From an uncultured Gammaproteobacteria bacterium (GTDB taxonomy: Bacteria; Pseudomonadota; Gammaproteobacteria; GCA-002705445; GCA-002716945), in contig CAJWIW010000010.1 in NCBI GenBank assembly GCA_913041865.1, forward strand, positions 1-19,563: a DNA stretch of 19,563 nucleotides, given 5' to 3'. Of the stretch, positions 12,405-19,563 are shown piece by piece. Both the position numbers and the translations under genes were made by a program. Within the stretch, counting starts at the first letter, position 1, and every line of letters starts with the position of its first letter. Below the pieces are notes generated by a model that was not told the origin of the DNA, did not search any database, and saw nothing but the letters and a program-made list of their open reading frames with translations.

Positions 12405-12755
12405 TTACTGCTGACAGGAAAAATTGCTTATATATGAATTGCGAAATGCTAAGCCTATAAGCTGCTCATTCTCGTATTTTTTATAAAACGCTGCATTATC
12501 GGCTATCTCTTTTTTGATAAAGTCTTTTAGTAGCGATGCAGAGACTTCTAAATCGTTTGGTTTACAGAAAATTTCCATTTTGTGCTCTCTGTATGTAAGT
12601 TCATTTGCCCAATCTAAGCCAGCTTCTAGACCATAGAGGTAAGAATCAAATTTAGAAGAATTAATGTTTTCCAAGAATTCTTTAGTTGTCGGTTGAGATG
12701 TAAATCCTTGTGTGGAAAGAATAGAGAATACGAGTAATATAAATAACGATCTCAT
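12405..12755 (-). CDS. Secreted small protein with Rap1a/Tai-like pattern
   Basis: The product has 116 residues. Residues 1-20 form a signal peptide (Met-Arg, then a FILLVFSIL core), so the protein should be periplasmic or exported. The mature part has SYLYGLEAGLDWANEL (38-53), a Cys64-Lys-Pro, a helical SLLKDFIKKEI stretch and a closing FSC with Cys114. This spacing (GY/YGxxxG helix, CxP, helix, ALxxxFPC-like end) resembles the Rap1a/Tai immunity-protein fold, where the two cysteines form a disulfide; the usual first Cys of that family appears to be Ser here. Similar small proteins occur outside type VI secretion. It follows argH with a one-base overlap (TAATG). The assignment is a pattern judgement only. 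Confidence 0.7.
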   Translation of the reverse strand: MRSLFILLVFSILSTQGFTSQPTTKEFLENINSSKFDSYLYGLEAGLDWANELTYREHKMEIFCKPNDLEVSASLLKDFIKKEIADNAAFYKKYENEQLIGLAFRNSYISNFSCQQ

Positions 12756-14149
12756 TATTTTTTAGCGTTCTTTTTTTGAAGTGATGTTAATACTAACTTA
12801 GCATTCTTCAAGACATTCTTTGGGGAGGTTGATCCGATGTTCTTTCTTGAGCTGACTGAATGTTCTACCGAGATATAATTATAAACATCTTTTTCGATTA
12901 ACTTAGAATATTTGGTAAATTCTTCTATTGAAAGTTCGTCCATAGACACATTGTTTTTTTCACAATATTTAACGATCGCACCGACTATATGGTGAGAGTC
13001 TCTAAATGCAACCCCTTTGGATGACAAATATTCAGCTAAATCCGTAGCCGTAGAAAATGATGAATCAGCTAAGCTGTATGCATTTTTTTCATTCAACTTA
13101 AGCGTCTTTATGAGTTTATTAATAATACTAATTGAGGAGATCGTTGTGTCAATAGACTCAAAGATAATATTCTTATCCTCTTGCAGGTCGCGATTATATG
13201 TCATTGGTAGCCCTTTCAATAAGACAAGCAAACTCATCAAATTCCCGTAAACGGATCCAGACTTTCCTCTAACAAGCTCTGGTACATCAGGATTCTTTTT
13301 TTGAGGCATGATGGACGAGCCAGTGCAAAACCCCTCATCAATTTCTATTAGTTTGAATTGTGGGTTCATCCACAGAATAAGTTCTTCAGAGATTCTCGAC
13401 AAATGCATCATTATCATTGTATTAGAGTATGCGTAATCAACTACATAGTCTCTATCACTGACAGCATCCATCGAATTCTTCGTGACTTTATCAAAACCAA
13501 GTTTTTTTGCTACCATTGCCCTATCAAGTTTTAAGGAAGAGCCAGATAGTGCGGCAGACCCAAGAGGCAAAGTATTAATCATTGATCTTACGTTATGCAA
13601 TCTCTTTTCATCTCTTGATATCATTTCATGCCATGCAAGCAAATGATGTCCAAATGTAACTGGTTGGGCTATTTGTAAATGAGTATATCCGGGAAAAATA
13701 CTCGCATGGTATTTAACAGCTAAGGTAGCTAGCGTTTTACGAAGCTCTCTTATTTCATCTATCGTTGTGTCAAGCAATTGTCTCAGATAAATTTTAATAT
13801 CTGTAGCTATCAAATCGTTACGCGATCTTCCGAGGTGTATTTTTTTTCCTAATTCTCCTATCAAGTCGACAAGAGCACTCTCAATATTCATATGGACATC
13901 TTCTAGCTCGACTGTCCATGGTAACTCACCATTGTCAGCAAGCTGCCGCAATTTTTTGAGACCAACTTTTATTTTTTTTAGTTCTTTTTGAGTAATATGG
14001 CCACATTTACTCAGCATTTCAACATGAGCTTCTGTTACCGAAATATCTGCTTCATAAAGAACAATATCTATAGTCAAACTTTGGCTAAAATCTAATACAT
14101 CCTCGTTAATCTGTTTTTTAAACCTTCCTGACCAAGTTTTATTTTTCAT
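12755..14149 (-). CDS. argH: Argininosuccinate lyase ArgH
   Basis: ArgH splits argininosuccinate into arginine and fumarate, the last step of arginine synthesis, as a cytoplasmic homotetramer. The 464 residues are the normal length. Conserved blocks are WSGRF at the N-terminus, GRSRND at 107-112, GYTHLQIAQP at 154-163 with the active-site His157, and the superfamily signature GSSIMPQKKNPD at 277-288 with the flexible-loop Ser. It is divergent from hemC across 72 bases, the arrangement seen in pseudomonads, and the secreted 116-residue protein is coupled downstream. I see no operator that I could name. Confidence 0.97.
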   Translation of the reverse strand: MKNKTWSGRFKKQINEDVLDFSQSLTIDIVLYEADISVTEAHVEMLSKCGHITQKELKKIKVGLKKLRQLADNGELPWTVELEDVHMNIESALVDLIGELGKKIHLGRSRNDLIATDIKIYLRQLLDTTIDEIRELRKTLATLAVKYHASIFPGYTHLQIAQPVTFGHHLLAWHEMISRDEKRLHNVRSMINTLPLGSAALSGSSLKLDRAMVAKKLGFDKVTKNSMDAVSDRDYVVDYAYSNTMIMMHLSRISEELILWMNPQFKLIEIDEGFCTGSSIMPQKKNPDVPELVRGKSGSVYGNLMSLLVLLKGLPMTYNRDLQEDKNIIFESIDTTISSISIINKLIKTLKLNEKNAYSLADSSFSTATDLAEYLSSKGVAFRDSHHIVGAIVKYCEKNNVSMDELSIEEFTKYSKLIEKDVYNYISVEHSVSSRKNIGSTSPKNVLKNAKLVLTSLQKKNAKK

Positions 14150-14166
14150 AGCTATTTTTTATCTCA

Positions 14167-14195
14167 ATGATATATTATTTAATAACAAGTATACT
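14167..14195 (+). promoter_or_regulatory. hemC: Candidate promoter of the hemC-hemD unit
   Basis: ATGATA (14167-14172, four of six to TTGACA) and TATACT (14190-14195, five of six to TATAAT) are 17 bases apart. Transcription would start near 14202 and leave a 20-base leader containing AGGA (14208-14211), a weak Shine-Dalgarno, before the ATG at 14222. Confidence 0.45.
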
Positions 14196-14221
14196 ATACA
14201 TCAATTCAGGAAATAACAAAT

Positions 14222-15136
14222 ATGCAAGATACTATCAGGATTGCGACAAGAAAAAGCCCCTTGGCACTTGCACAGTGTAACAAAGTAATAGATATGCTCA
14301 GGGATAAGACGAGTGATTATAAATTTAAATTAATACCAACCACAACTTCAGGCGATACAGTTAGCGTAGATAATTTTAAATCAAACGGCGGAAAAGGATT
14401 ATTTATAAAGGAACTTGAGCATAGTTTGCTTAATAATAAGGCAGATATAGCCGTACACTCGATGAAAGATGTGCCAGCAGAGCTAGATTCAAGATTTGAC
14501 ATCATGCCAGTTTTAGAACGTGAATGTCCTCAAGATATAATGATTTCGAAGAAATATCATAACTTGCACAACTTGCCGAAAAACGCCAAAGTTGGGACAT
14601 CTAGTCCCAGAAGAATGGCTTTATTACGGGCGATCTCACCTGACTTTGAGATAGTAGAAATCAGAGGCAATATTGGCACAAGGCTAAAGAAACTAGAAGA
14701 AGAAAAATGTGATGCGCTTATTTTGGCAGCAGCAGGTTTACATAGACTTAATTTAAGTGAAAAGATCACAGAGTACATTCCACAAGATAGTTTTGTCCCG
14801 TCAGCTGGCCAAGGTGTGTTGTGCATAGAGTTCCTGAAAAAAAATAAAGGAGTAAAAAAAATAGTCTCTAATTTAGCAAATCATGAGCTTAATGTGTGTG
14901 TAACTCAAGAGAGAGAATTTGTGAGGACTATTTCTGGTGATTGTAATTCGCCAATAGGTGTTATAAGTGGGGTAGATAAAGATAAGTTCACTCTAACTGG
15001 GTACGTTTCTGATATCAAAGGTTGCTCATTCATAAAATCGAAGTATGAATGTAAAATCAAGGACTCAATGAAAGCAGGCAGAATTTTTGGCAAGATTTTT
15101 ATTCAACAAGGTGCTAAAAAATTATTGGAGTCATGA
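14222..15136 (+). CDS. hemC: Porphobilinogen deaminase (hydroxymethylbilane synthase) HemC
   Basis: HemC joins four porphobilinogens into hydroxymethylbilane in heme synthesis. The 304 residues are typical. It begins IRIATRKSPLALAQ (5-18), has the catalytic Asp83 in HSMKDVPAE, GTSSPRR at 125-131 and RGNIGTRL at 148-155. Cys241 in SGDCNSPIG is the attachment point of the dipyrromethane cofactor, one residue from E. coli Cys242. It overlaps hemD by ATGA (15133-15136). Heme made here would feed the cytochrome c system encoded at the left end of the window, though the two loci are not co-transcribed. Confidence 0.97.
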   Translation: MQDTIRIATRKSPLALAQCNKVIDMLRDKTSDYKFKLIPTTTSGDTVSVDNFKSNGGKGLFIKELEHSLLNNKADIAVHSMKDVPAELDSRFDIMPVLERECPQDIMISKKYHNLHNLPKNAKVGTSSPRRMALLRAISPDFEIVEIRGNIGTRLKKLEEEKCDALILAAAGLHRLNLSEKITEYIPQDSFVPSAGQGVLCIEFLKKNKGVKKIVSNLANHELNVCVTQEREFVRTISGDCNSPIGVISGVDKDKFTLTGYVSDIKGCSFIKSKYECKIKDSMKAGRIFGKIFIQQGAKKLLES

Positions 15137-15843
15137 TCAATATTATTTGTACATCGAATTTTGATGGATTAGAATCAATGCAAGACAGTGTTTCAAGACT
15201 AGGACATAAGTTTATTCTGAAACCATTAATTGAAATAAATCATATTAGGATATCAATAGAATCATTAGATCACATTAGACAGAGTGATGTGTGTATTTTT
15301 CAGAGTAAAAATGCAACTAATCAGTTGAAAGATTTTAAAGACTCATTTAGTAAAGACAAAGAGTATTATGCTGTAGGAGTCTTTACTGCGAAATCTGTAG
15401 AAACATCAATTAATGTGAAATGCAAATACCCTAGAGACAATTACTCAAGCAAGCACCTGATAAAGGAGTGTAAGCTTGACATCATGAGTGGCAAGAAAAT
15501 AGTCATTCTAAAGGGAAATGGTGGACTAAGCATTATTAAAGAGTCACTTAAAGAAAAAAATATTGTAAGAGAAATTATAGTTTACGAAAGGGAGATCCAA
15601 AAAGATATAATCAATTCGGAGGATTTTGTAGCTAGCGCGAGGAATGTGATTATTTGTATGAGCCAGGATGCGCTGAAGTCACTATGTAATCATTATCATG
15701 AGATAATAAAAAGAAATGAGACTTTCTTAATAGTACCAAATGATAGATTTATGTGCGACGAAATAAAAATCTTTAACAAAGTTTTTACATTGAAATCATC
15801 GGAATACCAAAAAGAAATATTGAATATTATTCAAAATAACTAA
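15133..15843 (+). CDS. hemD: Uroporphyrinogen-III synthase HemD
   Basis: HemD closes hydroxymethylbilane with inversion of ring D to uroporphyrinogen III. The family is poorly conserved and the call rests on structure and place. It has two Rossmann-like halves (about 1-35 plus 160-236, and 36-160), with IFQSKNATNQL in the position of the family's F(T/V)SxNAV segment, YAVGVFTAKSVE, and the phosphate-side GKKIVILKGNGG, then IVYER. The 236-residue length is normal. It is coupled to hemC upstream and to an epimerase-like gene by a one-base overlap downstream. hemX and hemY, common next in this operon in gammaproteobacteria, are missing. Confidence 0.92.
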   Translation: MINIICTSNFDGLESMQDSVSRLGHKFILKPLIEINHIRISIESLDHIRQSDVCIFQSKNATNQLKDFKDSFSKDKEYYAVGVFTAKSVETSINVKCKYPRDNYSSKHLIKECKLDIMSGKKIVILKGNGGLSIIKESLKEKNIVREIIVYEREIQKDIINSEDFVASARNVIICMSQDALKSLCNHYHEIIKRNETFLIVPNDRFMCDEIKIFNKVFTLKSSEYQKEILNIIQNN

Positions 15844-16706
15844 TGACTATTGATAAATTAAAAATCATCTTAGCGGGTAGCGGTTACCTGAGTAATTATA
15901 TAATCAAATTAGCAGGACAGTTTGAACATCAATCTATAACGGAATACTCAAGAACAGAAAAGAATAGCAAATATACTCAATATATCCACAAAGACTTTGA
16001 TGATAATTCTTGTCATCTAGATGAAGTTACAGATAGTAGTTCGATAATTTACATGGCACCACCAAGGCAAGACAGAGATGGCGATATAAGATTAGGGAAT
16101 TTTCTAGAGAAATTGAGCAAAAGAAAGATTCACAAGATAACTTACATCAGCACGAGTGGCGTCTATGGCGACTATAACGGTGGTCTAGTTGATGAAACCA
16201 GCAAACTACAACCTATTACAGAAAGGGCAAATAGAAGATTGGCAGCTGAGAATATGATTCAAGAATACTCTTCTGTTTCGTCTAATGCTTACATTATCTT
16301 GCGTGTCCCTGGTATATACGGGCCTGGCAGACTTCCAATAGATAGAATTAGAAAACAAGAACCAATATTACGTGAGAGTGAATCAAAAAAAACAAATCTT
16401 ATTCATGTTGAAGATTTAGCGCGAATATCTTGGTTATGTCTCACATCCAATATTGAGAATGAGATTTTCAATGTGAGTGACGGCTCTCCGATTACAGTGA
16501 CATATTTTTACAAAGAAATATGTAAAATTGTTGGCTTAAAAATGCCGCCAGAAATAAGCATGGGTGAAGCAAATGAATGTTTTTCAGAAAAAAGATTAAG
16601 TTTTTTAAAAGAATCCAGAATACTTGATATATCTAAAATGAGGAAATTCTTTCCAGGTCAAATAAAATACGAAAATATTATAGAAGGTATAAAGAAGTCA
16701 CTTTGA
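15843..16706 (+). CDS. NAD-dependent epimerase/dehydratase-like Rossmann protein (YeeZ-like)
   Basis: The 287-residue protein belongs to the atypical extended SDR superfamily near E. coli YeeZ. Residues 12-17 (GSGYLS) form the nucleotide-binding turn; MAPPRQ at 71-76, STSGVYGDYNGG at 103-114, VDE at 116-118 and RVPGIYGPGR further on match the family. The catalytic YxxxK of ordinary epimerases is replaced by Arg128 and Arg132 in ERANRRLAAE, so the chemistry is unknown; YeeZ-type proteins generally lack it. It is the last gene of the hemC-hemD unit (TAATG overlap) and meets parA tail to tail, overlapping by 9 bases. The substrate cannot be inferred. Confidence 0.85.
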   Translation: MTIDKLKIILAGSGYLSNYIIKLAGQFEHQSITEYSRTEKNSKYTQYIHKDFDDNSCHLDEVTDSSSIIYMAPPRQDRDGDIRLGNFLEKLSKRKIHKITYISTSGVYGDYNGGLVDETSKLQPITERANRRLAAENMIQEYSSVSSNAYIILRVPGIYGPGRLPIDRIRKQEPILRESESKKTNLIHVEDLARISWLCLTSNIENEIFNVSDGSPITVTYFYKEICKIVGLKMPPEISMGEANECFSEKRLSFLKESRILDISKMRKFFPGQIKYENIIEGIKKSL

Positions 16707-17321
16707 ATTGATCCACTTGATAAGAGGTTTCCATTCTTCACGGTCTTGCGCTGTTAAGGATTCACCCATTTCAAAGATCCCCAAACCAGACTGTGCCGAT
16801 TTTATATAATTAGTGTTATCTCTGAAAGCAGTGACATATTTAATTCCTCTCTCCTTAACAAGATAATCATCTAGTTCTAAAAATATGTTCGTGTTCGCTC
16901 TGCATCGGTTGGCTACAAGACCAATTTTGACTCTTTTTCTTACGATAGGACCCATGGACCTTAGAGAGGAAATGAAATCTTTGGCAGCCCTCATATCAAT
17001 GGGTGATGGCATAACTGGAACAATTATAACATCTGCTTTCTTTATGTAATTTTCTAGTCTAGAGCCATAGAGAGATGCGGGTAGATCATAGATTATCACT
17101 GAGTCTTTATTTTTCTTTTGAATTTTATTAAATTTTTTCGTGCCAGATATTTTAGGCTTAGACAACGGTCTTGCTTTAATCCATTGCATGCTAGATTCTT
17201 GTGGGTCTAGGTCTACAAGGTGTACAGTTAATCCACTCTGAGCATAATAAGCTGCTAGATTGACCGCTAAAGTAGATTTGCCAGATCCGCCTTTAGAATT
17301 ATAGAACATTACGCTTTTCAT
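16698..17321 (-). CDS. Orphan ParA-family ATPase
   Basis: The product is a 207-residue, MinD/ParA-type deviant Walker ATPase. KGGSGKST at 10-17 has the signature first Lys, DLDPQESS at 37-44 is the A' motif, and YDLPA at 78-82 is the Walker B region. A C-terminal ATTDxx-like segment, VTAFRDNTNYIKSAQSG, matches short ParA proteins. There is no N-terminal DNA-binding domain, as in type Ib and orphan ParAs, and no parB or cargo gene beside it, so its partner is unknown; relatives position chromosomes, plasmids, chemoreceptor arrays or microcompartments. It is a single-gene unit: convergent with the epimerase-like gene and 52 bases after xthA. An inverted repeat lies 12 bases before its ATG. Confidence 0.9.
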   Translation of the reverse strand: MKSVMFYNSKGGSGKSTLAVNLAAYYAQSGLTVHLVDLDPQESSMQWIKARPLSKPKISGTKKFNKIQKKNKDSVIIYDLPASLYGSRLENYIKKADVIIVPVMPSPIDMRAAKDFISSLRSMGPIVRKRVKIGLVANRCRANTNIFLELDDYLVKERGIKYVTAFRDNTNYIKSAQSGLGIFEMGESLTAQDREEWKPLIKWINSK

Positions 17322-17333
17322 ATAATCTATAAT

Positions 17334-17348
17334 TTTGATGATATCAAA
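17334..17348. promoter_or_regulatory. Inverted repeat in the xthA-parA gap
   Basis: TTTGAT-GAT-ATCAAA is a perfect 6-base inverted repeat with a 3-base spacer in the 52-base gap before parA. It could be an autoregulatory operator, as many parA genes are self-repressed, or a weak hairpin after xthA; no T tract follows it. Confidence 0.3.
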
Positions 17349-17373
17349 GTAATCAGAAACAAGCTATATGTAC

Positions 17374-18153
17374 TTACAGGATAATGCGAACAGGTGCATG
17401 GTCAGATGTTCTAGGTTCTTCTGGACACCATGATTTGTGTCTAGTATCTTTGTCAATGATGTACTCAGAACACTTATCAGCTATAGTCTTTGTACAGAGT
17501 ATTAGATCTATCCTATAACCTATGTTTCTATGGAAACAACCAGCGCGGTAATCCCACCAAGTATAAGTTTTTTCTGGAAATTGAAATTTATTAAATATAT
17601 CTATTAGACCTAAGTCCATAAGTTTTTTTAGAGAATTCCTTTCATTAGGCGAACAAAGTATCTGGCCTTTACATGCTTCAGGGTCTGGGACATCATCATC
17701 AGTCGGAGCAATGTTGAAATCACCAAGTATAACAAAATTATCTGTTTTCGATATGATGTTAGATGAGTAGTCATAAAGCATATCAAGCCAGTCAAGTTTA
17801 TATTGATACTTATCAGAATCAATAGATTTGCCATTAACCACGTATACGTTCAAAATGGTAATGTTTTCATACACTATAAGGATAGACCTCATTTCTGTTT
17901 TATCAATGTGTATAGGGTTTAACTCAAATGAAGAAGGCTTCTTTTTTGAAATTACAGCTACACCGTTATATGTTTTTTGACCACAGTAAACTGAATGATA
18001 GCCAGAAGACTCTATTGCATCACTTGGAAAGCAATCATCAGTAACTTTTGTCTCCTGAAGTACTAACACGTCTGGCTTGTAATCCTGAAGATACTTAAGC
18101 ACGTTTGGTAATCTAACTTTAATAGAATTCACATTCCATGACGCAATAATCAT
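17374..18153 (-). CDS. xthA: Exodeoxyribonuclease III XthA
   Basis: XthA is an AP endonuclease and 3'-5' exonuclease/phosphatase of base excision repair, EEP fold, 259 residues (E. coli 268). The catalytic set is complete: Asn7 in SWNVNS, Glu34 in LQETK, Asp145 and Asn147 in LGDFNIAP, Asp216 in GYRIDLIL, and Asp251-His252 in SDHAPV. WWDYRAG at 199-205 fits the XthA branch. It starts inside the gyrB stop (ATGA, 18150-18153), so the repair enzyme is translationally coupled to gyrase B, an unusual partnership compared with enteric bacteria, where gyrB follows recF and xthA is elsewhere. Confidence 0.96.
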   Translation of the reverse strand: MIIASWNVNSIKVRLPNVLKYLQDYKPDVLVLQETKVTDDCFPSDAIESSGYHSVYCGQKTYNGVAVISKKKPSSFELNPIHIDKTEMRSILIVYENITILNVYVVNGKSIDSDKYQYKLDWLDMLYDYSSNIISKTDNFVILGDFNIAPTDDDVPDPEACKGQILCSPNERNSLKKLMDLGLIDIFNKFQFPEKTYTWWDYRAGCFHRNIGYRIDLILCTKTIADKCSEYIIDKDTRHKSWCPEEPRTSDHAPVRIIL

Positions 18154-19563
18154 ATATCTAAATTTTTTACAGAGCTATACTCACTACTAATAAACTGTTT
18201 TCGCATGTCGACGTCATCGCCCATAAGCTCATCTACAACTTGGTTACCGTCCTCTAGAGGCAAAACCTGCAGAAGTTTACGAGATTTTGGATTCATGGTC
18301 GTCTCTTCCAGTTGGGAGGGATTCATTTCACCTAATCCTTTGTACCTTTGTAAAGAAAAACTAGACTTTGACATGTCTATAAGTTTATCTAAACATGCGA
18401 ATAACGATAGATTATTTTCTTTGTTCTCATCGGCTTTTGATATAGAAAAGGTATTGTTGGAATAACTAGATAAGCCTAAACTCACAAGGTCAGAATAGTG
18501 TTCTGTTCCAAAGAAGTGTTTTGTTAAGGGTGCTAACTCAGATACTGTACCGTTATGTTTTTTTATTATAGCAATTACCGGGTCTGTAGATGATTCATAT
18601 ACTGGTTTTAGAGAAAAGGCTAAGTTAACGGGTGTGTTCATATCTAGAAATTTCTCAAAGTTTTTACACCAACTTTCAAGTTTTGTTTTGGTTTTAAAAT
18701 CATCTTGAGGGAGAGACTCAAAGAATGCTAGATTCTTTAAAAATGTGCGGTCTCTCTTTGGGGGAAACTTTCCAAGTATCTCAGTCATGGACTCATGTGA
18801 TTTCAACAGTCGTAGTAACTCATCGTTGTTTAGAATTTTGTCATTGTAAGATACTTGATATGAGGAAGAGATATCGTCGTGAATGAAACTGTAGAGATCC
18901 ATCTCGTCTGCACAATATCGCTCACTTTTACCTTTTTTAATTTTATATAGAGGTGGTTGTGCAATGAATACATGTCCCTTGTCAATTAGCGGCTTCATTT
19001 TTGTCTGAAAGAGCGTCAATAACAACGTGCGTATGTGTGCTCCGTCTACATCTGCGTCTGTCATAATTATAATTTTGTGGTACCTTAGGTTTTTTATATT
19101 ATTATCATCATCTACTACACAATCATCGCCAAACCCACACCCTAAGGCCGTTATGAGTGTTGCGATTTCAGTTGAAGATAAAATTTTATGGTCTTGTGCT
19201 CGTTGAGTGTTAAGAATTTTTCCTTTTAGAGGTAGTATTGCTTGAGTTTTTCTCTCACGTGCTTGTTTTGCTGAACCACCAGCCGAATCACCCTCTACGA
19301 TAAATAACTCACTTTTTGAAGGGTCTTTTTCTTGACAATCAGCCAGCTTACCTGGCAGATTTCCTATACTCAAGGGATCCTTTCTACGGATCAATTCTTT
19401 AGCTTTTCTAGCCTCTTCTCTAGCTTTTGCAGCTTGATATACCTTTGAGACGATAGCTTTAAGTTCCTTTGGATGTTCTTCTAAAAATTCATTGAGCTTC
19501 TTGTTGACTAATGATTCAACTAAACCTTTGATTTCAGATGAAACTAATTTATCTTTTGTTTGA
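18150..19563 (-). CDS. gyrB: DNA gyrase subunit B, C-terminal part (5' end outside the window)
   Basis: GyrB is the ATPase/TOPRIM subunit of gyrase, which introduces negative supercoils. The frame is open to the window edge and encodes the last 470 residues, beginning in the transducer domain (QTKDKLVSSEIKG). TOPRIM follows: PGKLADCQEKDP, EGDSAGGSAKQ with the catalytic Glu, ILPLKGKILN and DADVDGAHI with the metal Asp pair. An insertion of about 170 residues separates TOPRIM from the tail, as in Gram-negative GyrB and not in ParE or Gram-positive GyrB. The end carries QRYKGLGEMNPSQL and NLDI, like E. coli GyrB. An in-frame TTG at 19394 is not the start, because homology continues upstream of it. 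Confidence 0.97.
   Translation of the reverse strand, partial: QTKDKLVSSEIKGLVESLVNKKLNEFLEEHPKELKAIVSKVYQAAKAREEARKAKELIRRKDPLSIGNLPGKLADCQEKDPSKSELFIVEGDSAGGSAKQARERKTQAILPLKGKILNTQRAQDHKILSSTEIATLITALGCGFGDDCVVDDDNNIKNLRYHKIIIMTDADVDGAHIRTLLLTLFQTKMKPLIDKGHVFIAQPPLYKIKKGKSERYCADEMDLYSFIHDDISSSYQVSYNDKILNNDELLRLLKSHESMTEILGKFPPKRDRTFLKNLAFFESLPQDDFKTKTKLESWCKNFEKFLDMNTPVNLAFSLKPVYESSTDPVIAIIKKHNGTVSELAPLTKHFFGTEHYSDLVSLGLSSYSNNTFSISKADENKENNLSLFACLDKLIDMSKSSFSLQRYKGLGEMNPSQLEETTMNPKSRKLLQVLPLEDGNQVVDELMGDDVDMRKQFISSEYSSVKNLDI

Noticed and set aside
13017..13250. 77-codon plus-strand frame inside argH
   Set aside because: It is antisense to conserved ArgH sequence, with no expression signals.
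14557..14826. Minus-strand frames of 62-89 codons opposite hemC (14317-14505, 14557-14826, 14905-15093)
   Set aside because: All are shadows of hemC codon structure; HemC is intact and typical across the whole span.
19394..19396. TTG as a possible start of a shorter gyrase-like gene
   Set aside because: Reading upstream in the same frame continues GyrB homology (QTKDKLVSSEIKG) to the window edge, so the gene simply extends outside.
1..19563. Search for mobile elements, CRISPR arrays, tRNA or rRNA genes, toxin-antitoxin pairs and prophage genes
   Set aside because: None is visible: every stretch over about 100 bases is covered by a housekeeping or small hypothetical gene, and no terminal repeats, transposase motifs or repeat-spacer patterns were found by eye.

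Overview
This window is a dense, visibly AT-rich stretch of bacterial chromosome made almost entirely of housekeeping genes. The content points to a streamlined, aerobic gammaproteobacterium, plausibly a marine SAR86-like or similar reduced-genome lineage; that placement is inference. The evidence is gammaproteobacterial gene grouping (lptM-lysA-dapF-xerC; divergent argH and hemC-hemD; cysQ-nudE divergent from yrfG; ridA-recG-ubiC), a GyrB that carries the long insertion after its TOPRIM domain typical of Gram-negative enzymes, cytochrome c maturation genes and ubiquinone synthesis by UbiC. Neighbouring genes commonly overlap by 1-30 bases. I found no rRNA, tRNA, CRISPR array, insertion sequence or phage gene, and no gene-free stretch longer than about 100 bases.

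Layout. 1-1849 (+): end of an AmpG-like permease, rraA, ccmA, ccmB, all translationally linked. 1841-2566 (-): ccmC, inverted relative to ccmAB. 2610-2759 (+): a probable 49-residue gene of unknown function. 2734-4063 (-): cysQ and nudE (phosphate and nucleotide clean-up), divergent from the HAD nucleotidase yrfG at 4106-4750 (+). 4721-8071 (-): a unit of a DUF971 protein, ridA, recG and ubiC. 8125-11265 (-): lptM, lysA, dapF, xerC, i.e. an outer-membrane lipoprotein, the last two diaminopimelate/lysine steps, and the chromosome-dimer recombinase. 11305-11940 (+): a serine esterase, ending at a clear bidirectional terminator. 11971-12333 (-): an unrecognised 120-residue protein with the strongest ribosome-binding site of the window. 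12405-14149 (-): argH and a secreted Rap1a/Tai-like protein. 14222-16706 (+): hemC, hemD and an epimerase-like Rossmann protein. 16698-17321 (-): an orphan ParA ATPase. 17374 to the window end (-): xthA and the 3' two-thirds of gyrB.

No multi-gene defence, secretion or biosynthetic novelty is evident. The most useful leads are small: a 49-residue gene sharing a bidirectional promoter with ccmC, two -10 boxes placed so that transcripts would start at the AUG (leaderless candidates before the DUF971 gene and lptM), a DapF with altered substrate-site residues, an RraA carrying the aldolase-type D-x20-R-D motif, and two small conserved-looking proteins next to argH.
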